Assembly (NCBI GenBank): GCA_026395675.1
Contig: JAPLYF010000009.1
Coordinates: 1 to 5,395, forward strand
Source of the DNA: Candidatus Parcubacteria bacterium
Lineage (GTDB): Bacteria > Patescibacteriota > Patescibacteriia > CAIXNZ01
DNA: 5,395 nucleotides
Direction of reading: 5' to 3'
Shown here: in pieces, positions 1 to 5,395 of the stretch
Layout: the number at the start of each line of letters is the position of its first letter
Position numbering within the stretch: position 1 is the stretch's first letter
Program-made: the position numbers and the translations under genes
Notes under the pieces: generated by a model
What the model saw: only the letters and a program-made list of their open reading frames with translations
Databases searched by the model: none
Told to the model about the DNA's origin: nothing

Positions 1-521
1 TTGATTTTATTATTGAGCCGTTTGGACATGGCCAACTTTAAATAATCTAAAGTAAATTCTGCATCCAAAGGTTCTGGTCCTAATTGCAATTTATCCAATT
101 GTTCCAATAATTCTTCCGTGTCATAAAGCCGCAGCCAGCCAAATTTGCGGATATCATTAAAATATAAATGGCTTTTATCAGTAAAAGTAAAAGTCGCATG
201 GGTAAATTTATTGGGCAAACATTCAAATCCCTCTTTAATCGGGTGTCCCCCAACCAGACATTTAATCTTGCTGCCATAAACCAGCTGGCCGGTTAATTTA
301 AGATGAATTAAAATATTCCAGCCCTTGGACAAATCTAAAATAATCATCTTGGCGCGCCTTTTCACTTTTTCAATTTTCAAACCTTTAATCTTTGACTTAA
401 AATTTTTCAAGGAAAAATTAATCATTTTATGCCAATCACAATCAAAATCAGAAATAATTTTTCCAACAATGTTTTTTTCTAAACCGCGTTTGATTGTCTC
501 AACTTCGGGTAATTCGGGCAT
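1..521 (-). CDS. mutM: Formamidopyrimidine-DNA glycosylase (Fpg/MutM), N-terminal part, cut by window edge
   Basis: Base-excision repair enzyme: removes 8-oxoguanine and formamidopyrimidines from DNA and nicks the abasic site. Translating the minus strand from the ATG at 521 gives 173 codons with no stop before the window edge; the C-terminal half (helix-two-turn-helix and zinc finger in this family) lies outside. Visible hallmarks are the N-terminal MPELPEVETIKRGL, with Pro2 the Schiff-base nucleophile and Glu3 the catalytic acid; KRRAK at 54-58, whose Lys58 matches the conserved catalytic lysine; HLKLTGQL at 73-80 (HLGMSGSL in E. coli); DIRKFGW at 123-129, matching DPRRFG with its DNA-probing Arg and Phe; and LGPEPLD at 147-153. 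The stretch between HLKLTG and DIRKFG is about 14 residues longer than in E. coli and contains GGHP, a variant I remember from other bacterial Fpg proteins. No clear Shine-Dalgarno precedes the ATG; the start is fixed by the obligatory Met-Pro-Glu. It lies 102 bases past the gpmI stop and probably has its own promoter. Confidence 0.95.
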   Translation of the reverse strand, partial: MPELPEVETIKRGLEKNIVGKIISDFDCDWHKMINFSLKNFKSKIKGLKIEKVKRRAKMIILDLSKGWNILIHLKLTGQLVYGSKIKCLVGGHPIKEGFECLPNKFTHATFTFTDKSHLYFNDIRKFGWLRLYDTEELLEQLDKLQLGPEPLDAEFTLDYLKLAMSKRLNNKI

Positions 522-535
522 TTTGAATGTAATAA

Positions 536-623
536 GAAATAAGTAACATGAAATACGGAAAGGAATATTATATTTTTTTAAAAATCTTCCAATCCCTATT
601 ACATATTTCATATTACCTATTTC
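536..623. repeat. Imperfect inverted repeat, 20-base arms, between gpmI and mutM
   Basis: The arms are 536-555 and 604-623. They match at 18 of 20 positions when one is reverse-complemented, with a 48-base spacer. Both mismatches (542/617 and 547/612) are A:C on the plus strand but become U:G and G:U on the minus strand, so an RNA made in the direction of the genes could pair all 20 positions. The distal arm starts on the base right after the gpmI TAG stop. The arms are AT-rich and no clean U-tract follows the second one, so it does not look like a classical intrinsic terminator. It may be a short dispersed palindromic element, or a 3' hairpin that protects or ends the gpmI message. Confidence 0.6.
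567..592 (-). promoter_or_regulatory. Possible sigma70-type promoter for mutM
   Basis: A perfect TATAAT -10 hexamer occurs on the minus strand at 567-572. A poor -35 candidate, TTGGAA, lies at 587-592 with a short 14-base spacer. Transcription would begin near 560, leaving a leader of roughly 40 bases before the mutM ATG. The hexamer sits in the loop region of the inverted repeat at 536-623. In such AT-rich DNA a chance TATAAT is common, so this is only a candidate. Confidence 0.3.
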
Positions 624-2216
624 CTATATCAAGGAGGTTCCTGTCATCTCTTTTGGCTTCTTAACTCCCATGATCTTCAAAATAGTCGGCGCCACATCTG
701 AGAGCACGCCAGCTGGCGTTAACAAGCTTAGATCGCCGCCCACAGTGTCTGGCAAGCCCACATTTTTGCCTTCCCATTTATTGCCGATGACAATTAAAGG
801 CACTGAGTTTGTACTATGTTCCTTATCAATTTCACCGGTCTGAATATTCTGCAATTCTTCAGCATTGCCATGATCAGCAGTAATTAAAACTACGCCGTTT
901 TTATTTAAACTCAAAGTGACTATTTTACCCACTCCTTTATCAATGGCTTCGCAGGCCTTGATCGTGGCTTTCAAATTGCCTGTGTGAGCGACCATGTCAG
1001 CATTGGCAAAATTAACAACAATGAAATCATATTTATTTGACTCAATGGCTTTCAGCAATTCGTCTGTAACCTTGGGCGTTGACATTTCTGGCTTTTGGGC
1101 ATATGAAGCCACGCGTGGCGATGGGATGACAATCCTATCTTCATTGGGATATGGTTCTTCTCTGCCGCCATTAAAAAAGAAAGTCACATGAGCATATTTT
1201 TCTGTCTCAGCCACGTGCAACTGTTTGAGTCCGGCATCGCTGATTACCTTGGCTAAAGGATTGGTTATTTCAATGGGCAAAAAAGCCACGGCATCCAAAG
1301 GCAAATCTTTATCGTACAAGGTCATGGCTGCAAAAAATAAATTTTTAAAATCAGAAGGCCTGGCAAATTTAGAAAAATCCGGCAGAATAAAGGCCTGGGT
1401 TAATTGCCTAGTGCGGTCTGCCCTGAAATTAAAAAAAATAATAGCATCTTTGTCCTCTATCAAAGCAACTGGCTTATTCTTTTCCAAAATAACCGTAGGA
1501 ATAAATTCTTCATCAAAAGTTTTATTGGCATAAGAGACCTCAATTGCCTGTATGGGATCAGAATATTTTTTATCACTTTCACCTTTGGTCATGGCATCAA
1601 ACGCTTTCTGCGTTCTCTCCCAATGATTATCGCGATCCATGGCATAAAAGCGGCCGGCTAGAGTCGCAATTTTAGCAGTGCTTTTTAATTCTTTAATTTT
1701 GTTAATTAACTCTTGAATAAAGCCCTTGCCAGAATTATAAATTGTATCACGGCCGTCTAAAAAAGCATGAACATATACATTTTTAACCTGCTCTTTTTTA
1801 GCCAAATCCAAAAGCGCTTCTAAATGCTCAATATGGGAATGCACTCCGCCACTAGAAACCAAGCCCAAAAAATGCAGTTTTGATTTATGCTTTTTAACAT
1901 GATCAATTGCCTTTAAAAAGGCCTCGTTTTTAAAAAATGTGCCATCGGTTATTGTCTTGCTGATCCTTGGCAAATTCTGATAAAAAATTAAGCCAGAGCC
2001 CACATTCATATGTCCGACTTCTGAATTGCCCATTTCGCCCCAGGACAAACCAACTGCATCGCCAGAAGCAGTCAAATTTAAAGCTGGGTAAGTTGAGACA
2101 TATTTATTAAAATTGGGCAGTTTTGCCTGTGAGATAGCATTACCTGGCGCTGCAGGCGCCACTCCCCAGCCATCTAAGATAATGAGGGTAACTGGTCGAT
2201 TTTTTATTTTAATCAT
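624..2216 (-). CDS. gpmI: 2,3-bisphosphoglycerate-independent phosphoglycerate mutase (canonical-type copy)
   Basis: Cytosolic glycolytic/gluconeogenic enzyme of the alkaline-phosphatase superfamily; interconverts 3- and 2-phosphoglycerate through a phosphoserine intermediate using two metal ions (usually Mn). The 530 residues are slightly longer than the usual 510-515. Metal and catalytic residues are all present: Asp15 in LDGWG, catalytic Ser65 in MGNSEVGH, His126 in GGVHSHIEHL, DGRD at 154-157, Arg189 in GRFYAMDR, FFNFRADR at 261-268, Lys340 in EKYAHVTFFFNGG, Asp407 and His411 in NADMVAHTGN, Asp448-His449 in TADHGN and His467 in EHSTN. The C-terminus KEMTGTSLI is typical and the stop is TAG. 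One oddity: GSGLIFYQ at 73-80, where the family usually has GAGRIVYQ, so an Arg has become Leu. The ATG at 2216 gives the normal distance to LDGWG, but no Shine-Dalgarno is visible. It follows the other gpmI by 26 bases, so co-transcription is very likely. Confidence 0.97.
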   Translation of the reverse strand: MIKIKNRPVTLIILDGWGVAPAAPGNAISQAKLPNFNKYVSTYPALNLTASGDAVGLSWGEMGNSEVGHMNVGSGLIFYQNLPRISKTITDGTFFKNEAFLKAIDHVKKHKSKLHFLGLVSSGGVHSHIEHLEALLDLAKKEQVKNVYVHAFLDGRDTIYNSGKGFIQELINKIKELKSTAKIATLAGRFYAMDRDNHWERTQKAFDAMTKGESDKKYSDPIQAIEVSYANKTFDEEFIPTVILEKNKPVALIEDKDAIIFFNFRADRTRQLTQAFILPDFSKFARPSDFKNLFFAAMTLYDKDLPLDAVAFLPIEITNPLAKVISDAGLKQLHVAETEKYAHVTFFFNGGREEPYPNEDRIVIPSPRVASYAQKPEMSTPKVTDELLKAIESNKYDFIVVNFANADMVAHTGNLKATIKACEAIDKGVGKIVTLSLNKNGVVLITADHGNAEELQNIQTGEIDKEHSTNSVPLIVIGNKWEGKNVGLPDTVGGDLSLLTPAGVLSDVAPTILKIMGVKKPKEMTGTSLI

Positions 2217-2242
2217 AAATTCAAAATTTTTTGGTCTGCTAA

Positions 2243-3811
2243 TCAGCCAATTAATGACCTCCCAGTCATTTCTTTTGGTTTTTTAATATCTAATAAATTC
2301 AAAATTGTCGGGGCAATATCGCCTAAGATGCCATTATTCCTAAATTTTAATTTGTTTTTTATAAATTCATTATTAATGATAATAAATGGCACGGGATTGG
2401 TGCTATGCTCAGTGTCTTGTTCGCCAGTTTTTGAATTAATCATTTCTTCAATATTGCCATGGTCAGCAGTAATAAGCAGCGTGCCATTTACTTTAGAGAC
2501 AGCTTTATATATTTTTCCCAGACAGCCATCAATAATTTTTATTACCCTAAGCGCTGCTTGAAAATTGCCAGTATGGCCAATCATGTCAGCATTGGCAAAA
2601 TTCACTGTGATAAAATCAAATTTTTTATTTTTTAAATTTTTTATAATGATATTTGTTAAGGGATGGATTGACATTTGCGGATGCTTTTCATAATTTGTGC
2701 CTAGTGACGGGATTACCAGCCACTTTTCACCGTTAACTGGCTGGCCATGGCCGCCGTTAAAAAAATAAGTGACATGCGCGTATTTTTCCCTTTCAGCCAA
2801 ATATAATTGGCGATATTTTTTTAAAACAAAGGGCAATGTATTTTTCAGAATTATACTGGGAAAGGCGGTTGAAATGCTGTCCAAATCTGGGCCAAAATCA
2901 GTCAGGGCAATAAATTTAAGATTTTTCAAGACCTTTTTTCTTTTAAACGCGCCAATATTATCTTTTTCAAAATGCTTTTGCACAAATGGCTTGGCCATTT
3001 GCCTGGCGCGATCAGACCTTAGATTAAAAAATATTACCGCGTCATTATCATTTATAAATTTAGGTTTTTTTTGCGGATTTAAAATTACTATCGGGGAAAT
3101 AAATTCATCGGTCTCCCCTCGATTATATGCTTCGCTCACTGCTTTGTAGGGATTGTCAGAAGCCAGGCCAATGCCTAAAACCATGGCATTGTAAGCCATT
3201 TCAGTCCTGGACCATTTTTTAATGCGGTCCATGGCATAAAAGCGGCCCCTGATTGTGGAAATGGTTTCATGATTTTTAAAATTGTTTATTAATTTGCTGA
3301 CCAAGCGCGAAGCAGCATGAGGCGATGAATCACGACCGTCTGTAAAAAGATGCAAATAAACACGTTCAAATTTTTCTTTTTTTAAAAATTCCAAAAGCGC
3401 GTATAAATGCTCTGGGTCAGAATGGGCGCTTTCGCCATTAGACAATAAGCCCATCAGATGTAAATTTGACTTATTTTTTTTGGCCCAGTTAACAGCATCC
3501 AGTAAAGCCGGATTTCTGAAAAATGTGCCATTTTTAATGGCTTCGCTGATAATCACAGCTTCCTGTTTAACAACCCTGCCTGCGCCAATATTCATGTGAC
3601 CTGCTTCTGAATTGCCATCCTGATTTTTGGGCAAGCCAACTTTTGAGCCAGAAGCGATTAATTCTGTCTGGGGAAACTTTCTATTAAAAAAATCCCAATT
3701 GGGCTTTTTCACCATGGAAATAGGGTTGGCATTGGAAGCTGGCGCAATGCCCCAGCCATCCAAAATAACCAAAACAATTGGCAAAAAATTAACTTTTTTG
3801 TCCTGTTTCAT
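2243..3811 (-). CDS. gpmI: 2,3-bisphosphoglycerate-independent phosphoglycerate mutase (divergent copy)
   Basis: A second complete GpmI of 522 residues, predicted to catalyse the same interconversion of 3- and 2-phosphoglycerate. Catalytic residues are intact: Asp18 in LDGWG, Ser68 in DGNSEAGH, His130, DGRD at 158-161, Arg190 in GRFYAMDR, FFNLRSDR at 261-268, Lys343 in EKYAHVTYFFNGG, Asp409 and His413 in NADMIGHTGN, Asp450-His451 in TADHGN and His469 in EHSTN. It differs from its neighbour in several conserved blocks: SNGESAHSDPEHL replaces the usual GGVHSHIEHL with one extra residue; DFGPDLDSISTAFPS lies in the middle; and GGHGQPVNGEKW follows FFN. It therefore looks like a separate subfamily rather than a recent copy. 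The stop is TGA directly after the expected C-terminus MTGRSLIG. A weak AAGGT lies at 3825-3829, 13 bases before the ATG. A palindromic repeat separates it from eno upstream. Confidence 0.96.
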   Translation of the reverse strand: MKQDKKVNFLPIVLVILDGWGIAPASNANPISMVKKPNWDFFNRKFPQTELIASGSKVGLPKNQDGNSEAGHMNIGAGRVVKQEAVIISEAIKNGTFFRNPALLDAVNWAKKNKSNLHLMGLLSNGESAHSDPEHLYALLEFLKKEKFERVYLHLFTDGRDSSPHAASRLVSKLINNFKNHETISTIRGRFYAMDRIKKWSRTEMAYNAMVLGIGLASDNPYKAVSEAYNRGETDEFISPIVILNPQKKPKFINDNDAVIFFNLRSDRARQMAKPFVQKHFEKDNIGAFKRKKVLKNLKFIALTDFGPDLDSISTAFPSIILKNTLPFVLKKYRQLYLAEREKYAHVTYFFNGGHGQPVNGEKWLVIPSLGTNYEKHPQMSIHPLTNIIIKNLKNKKFDFITVNFANADMIGHTGNFQAALRVIKIIDGCLGKIYKAVSKVNGTLLITADHGNIEEMINSKTGEQDTEHSTNPVPFIIINNEFIKNKLKFRNNGILGDIAPTILNLLDIKKPKEMTGRSLIG

Positions 3812-3824
3812 ATGTTTTTATTTT

Positions 3825-3829
3825 ACCTT
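3825..3829 (-). promoter_or_regulatory. Weak possible ribosome binding site of the divergent gpmI
   Basis: AAGGT on the minus strand, 13 bases upstream of the ATG at 3811. Both match and spacing are poor. It is the only purine-rich Shine-Dalgarno-like motif near this start, and the canonical gpmI copy downstream has none at all. Confidence 0.25.
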
Positions 3830-3855
3830 AAAATGTTCTTTTTTTCAAATTAAAT

Positions 3856-3935
3856 CGCCCTGTCATCCAGAGCGTAGCGAAATATCTATTACGCCAATGT
3901 AATAGATTCCTCACTTTGTTCGGAATGACAGGGCG
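3856..3935. repeat. Palindromic intergenic repeat (GTCATTC...GCGAAGCGAGGAATC-like family)
   Basis: The arms 3856-3891 and 3900-3935 flank an 8-base loop. They match at 27 of 36 positions after reverse-complementing one; the outer 11 bases CGCCCTGTCAT pair perfectly, and the inner TCTATTA pairs with TAATAGA. Each arm resembles the dispersed palindromic element GTCATTCCGAGCGAAGCGAGGAATC, which I remember from intergenic regions of many bacterial and metagenomic genomes; spurious plus-strand translation gives the familiar CHPERSE peptide. The arm nearer eno ends one base from the eno stop codon. In the transcript it would form a strong hairpin between eno and gpmI, followed only by a mixed A/U stretch, so processing, partial termination or 3'-end protection is more likely than full termination. 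Confidence 0.85.
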
Positions 3936-3936
3936 G

Positions 3937-5196
3937 TTATTTTAATTCTTCTTCAATTTCCATTAAACGATTATATTTTGCTAATCTTTCACCTCGTGAT
4001 AATGAACCTGCCTTAATGAATTCTGCATTGACTGCCACTGCCAAATCAGCAATAAATGAATCACACGTCTCGCCGCTGCGATGGGAAATAATAACTTTAT
4101 AATTGCTCATCTTAGCTAAATAAATAGCAGCGATTGTTTCTGTCAGCGTGCCAATCTGGTTTGGCTTAATTAAAATCGCATTAGCGGCTTTCTGCTCAAT
4201 CCCCTTTCTTAAACGATCAGTATTAGTCACAAATAAATCATCGCCAACTAACATGCATTTTTCCCCAAGTTTCTTGGTTAAAATTTTCCAATTCTGCCAA
4301 TCGTCTTCAGCCAAGCCGTCTTCAATTGAAATCAATTTATATTTTCTCTGCCACTTTTCATACAAAGAAATTAATCTGCGACCCGTTAATTTTTTCCCAT
4401 TAATCTTGTAAACTTTTTTCTGAGATGAATAAAATTCGCTGGCAGCCGCATCAATAGCCAAACTAATTTCTTTATGCGCTTTGTATTTTGCCTTTTTAAT
4501 TGCAGCCAATAGCAAATCAAAAGCCAGCTCATTTTTTTTCAAATTCACAGCATAGCCGCCTTCATCACCGACCATTGTCTTAAAACCTTTTTGCCTTAAT
4601 ATTTCACCTAGAGCATGGAAAATCTCACTGCCTGCTTGTACGCGTTTGGCCATTGTTTTTAATTTTGGCACAATCATTATCTCTTGCAAATCCAATGCCC
4701 AGTCCGCATGTGCGCCGCCGTTTAAAACATTCATCATGGGAATTGGCAGAGAAAAATTTTTATAATGTATATTGTAAACATCACGCAAATAGGCATATAA
4801 TGGTTTGCCCAAAGCCAGAGCACCAGCGCGGCTACAGGCCAAAGAAACTCCTAAAATCGCATTCGCGCCCAGATCTTTTTTATTCGGCGTGTCATCTAAC
4901 TTGATCATCAATTTATCAATATCCTGCTGTTCAGTCACCTCAAGTCCTTTTAATAAATAGTCAATGGCCGTATTAACATTTTTAACTGCCTTTAAAACTC
5001 ACTTGCCATCATAGCGTTTTTTATTATTATCGAGCAATTCCCAGGCCTCATGGCTGCCAGTTGAAGCGCCTGATGGCACGCAGGCCTGCCCAATTATTCC
5101 ATTTCTTAATAAAACTTTTACTTCAAGAGTGGGATTGCCGCGCGAATCCAAAATTTCCAGGGCATGAATTTTTTTAATTTTTTTGGAACTTAGCAT
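3937..5196 (-). CDS. eno: Enolase with an in-frame TGA at codon 66
   Basis: Glycolytic enolase, 2-phosphoglycerate to phosphoenolpyruvate; acts as a Mg-dependent cytosolic homo-oligomer. One frame runs from the ATG at 5196 to TAA at 3937-3939: 419 residues, slightly shorter than E. coli (432), lacking a C-terminal tail after MEIEEELK. The N-terminal domain begins IHALEILDSRGNPTLEV and has the substrate loop PSGASTGSHEA at 41-51. All catalytic and metal residues are present: His163 in GGAHAD, Glu172 in LQEIMI, Glu212 in VGDEGGYA, Asp249, Glu292 in SIEDGL, Asp319/320 in VGDDLFVTN, Lys344 in LIKPNQIG, SHRSGET at 371-377 and Lys395. The single defect is TGA at codon 66, exactly where the family has Gly in GKGVxKAV. 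The frame does not shift, so one base change (GGA to TGA) explains it. Cys378 in GETCD replaces the usual Glu. An AGGA lies just 3 bases before the ATG. If the TGA is real and read as stop, this is a broken gene. Confidence 0.95.
4999..5001 (-). other. In-frame TGA at the conserved glycine of enolase
   Basis: The minus strand reads AAG TGA GTT here: Lys65, TGA, Val67. The residues on both sides, RYDGK and VLKAVKNVN, align directly with the family pattern RxxGKGVxKAVxxVN, so the missing residue is Gly. Reading-frame arithmetic confirms that the ATG at 5196, the TGA and the downstream part share one frame. The rest of the window argues that TGA normally means stop here: the divergent gpmI ends on TGA at its expected C-terminus, and by my hand count about 110 other glycines in the four genes all use GGN. 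Confidence 0.9.
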
Positions 5197-5199
5197 AAG

Positions 5200-5203
5200 T
5201 CCT
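5200..5203 (-). promoter_or_regulatory. Closely spaced AGGA before the enolase start
   Basis: AGGA on the minus strand, three bases before the ATG at 5196, which is shorter than the usual 5-9. No alternative ATG, GTG or TTG codon lies between it and the conserved block IHALEILDSRG, so the ATG at 5196 is still the best start. Confidence 0.35.
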
Positions 5204-5262
5204 ACAAAATTACAAATCTGTTACAAATATACAAAAGTAAATTTGTGTTTTAGTAATATATT

Positions 5263-5349
5263 TTATTCATTAATTAAACTTATTTTTTCCTTCATCCTCC
5301 GTAGCTTCGCTAGAAGCGTAGGAGGATCCTTCTTACCCCGTTTACTCAT
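5263..5349 (-). CDS. Possible small basic protein or leader peptide, 28 residues
   Basis: The frame begins with ATG at 5349 and ends with TAA at 5263-5265. The product begins MSKRGKKDPP and ends MKEKISLINE, with many Lys/Arg and no recognised domain. What supports it is the start: AGGAG at 5354-5358, four bases before the ATG, within a longer purine run, is the best ribosome binding site in the window. A possible promoter lies 36 bases upstream of the ATG. A second in-frame ATG at 5379 would add ten residues, but it would fall almost on the predicted transcript start. The middle of the frame, PPTLLAKLRR, is encoded by a palindromic repeat, so this could be a chance frame crossing a repeat, a remnant gene, or an upstream peptide in the eno leader. 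I do not recognise a function. Confidence 0.3.
   Translation of the reverse strand: MSKRGKKDPPTLLAKLRRMKEKISLINE
5294..5327. repeat. Short palindromic repeat upstream of eno
   Basis: The arms 5294-5308 and 5313-5327 flank a 4-base loop, GCTA. The outer ATCCTCC/GGAGGAT and the inner GCTTC/GAAGC pair perfectly, separated by a symmetric three-base internal mismatch (GTA opposite GTA); 12 of 15 positions pair. From memory it resembles a repeat of the type TCCTCCGTAGC...GCGAAGGAGGA scattered through intergenic regions of uncultured small-genome bacteria. It lies about 100 bases upstream of the eno ATG and inside the 28-codon frame. Its GGAGGA could also mimic or hide a ribosome binding site when folded. 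Confidence 0.75.
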
Positions 5350-5384
5350 CTTACTCCTCTCTCCGCTAATCAAGTTCATAACTT

Positions 5385-5393
5385 ATTGTAGCA
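5385..5393 (-). promoter_or_regulatory. Possible extended -10 promoter for the eno-gpmI cluster
   Basis: The minus strand reads TGCTACAAT: a TACAAT -10 hexamer (five of six consensus positions) preceded by the TGn extended -10 element. A -35 box would fall outside the window. Transcription would start near 5378, upstream of the strong AGGAG and the 28-codon frame, and could continue into eno. The 5200-5262 stretch is very AT-rich and has other TATATT-like hexamers (for example around 5228-5233) but no convincing -35 partner. Confidence 0.4.
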
Positions 5394-5395
5394 TC

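Noticed and set aside
80..277. Minus-strand open frame of 65 codons
   Set aside because: It overlaps mutM in another frame; the mutM frame carries all the family motifs and this one has none.
325..546. Plus-strand open frame of 73 codons
   Set aside because: Antisense shadow of mutM, with no ribosome binding site or recognisable motif.
522..623. Intrinsic terminator after the canonical gpmI
   Set aside because: The stem is AT-rich, the loop is very large and no U-tract follows the distal arm; a hairpin is possible but it is not a standard terminator.
2204..2245. Genetic code 25 (UGA = Gly) for the whole genome
   Set aside because: Reading through the gpmI TGA at 2243-2245 would add 13 odd residues, with a second TGA, beyond a normal C-terminus and overlap the next gene. 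Only one TGA stands against about 110 GGN glycines.
994..3149. Several other plus-strand frames opposite the two gpmI genes
   Set aside because: They lie wholly antisense to strongly supported genes and show no domains of their own.
3627..3902. Plus-strand open frame ending in a CHPERSE-type peptide
   Set aside because: Antisense to the gpmI N-terminus and running into the palindromic repeat; the CHPERSE peptide is a familiar artefact of translating that repeat.
3937..4938. Enolase C-terminal part as an independent gene starting at the ATG at 4938
   Set aside because: It is in the same frame as the N-terminal part with no frameshift, and the 20 codons between the TGA and this ATG are also well-conserved enolase sequence. 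There is no ribosome binding site for a separate start.
4999..5001. TGA as selenocysteine or tryptophan
   Set aside because: The family has glycine here, not Cys or Trp, and I see no obvious selenocysteine-insertion hairpin just downstream.
1..5395. CRISPR array, tRNA or rRNA gene, insertion sequence, prophage or defence system
   Set aside because: I saw no regularly spaced direct repeats, cloverleaf, rRNA segment, transposase or defence-type domain; coding DNA and short intergenic regions explain the window.

Overview
The window is AT-rich and Lys/Asn-rich, and every gene I can support lies on the minus strand, so transcription runs from high to low coordinates. The compact gene spacing, low GC, divergent but complete housekeeping enzymes and several short palindromic repeats at gene boundaries suggest an uncultured, small-genome bacterium, perhaps from the Patescibacteria/CPR (Parcubacteria-like). 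That placement is inference from style and remembered family variants; there is no rRNA or marker phylogeny here.

Layout in transcription order: (1) 5263-5395 holds a possible extended -10 promoter, a well-formed ribosome binding site and a 28-codon reading frame that runs through a palindromic repeat. (2) 5196-3937 is enolase (eno). It is full length in one frame, but codon 66, an invariant glycine position, reads TGA. (3) 3935-3856 is a second palindromic repeat of a different family, starting one base after the eno stop. (4) 3811-2243 and 2216-624 are two tandem, clearly diverged cofactor-independent phosphoglycerate mutases (gpmI), 26 bases apart. (5) 623-536 is a third inverted repeat, starting directly after the gpmI stop. 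(6) 521 to the window edge is the N-terminal 173 codons of formamidopyrimidine-DNA glycosylase (mutM/fpg).

The central genes form a lower-glycolysis cassette: GpmI interconverts 3-phosphoglycerate and 2-phosphoglycerate, and enolase interconverts 2-phosphoglycerate and phosphoenolpyruvate. mutM is a DNA-repair gene, probably with its own promoter. I see no new biological system. The points most worth a second look are the in-frame TGA in enolase, the paired non-identical gpmI genes, and three different palindromic elements each placed at a gene edge.
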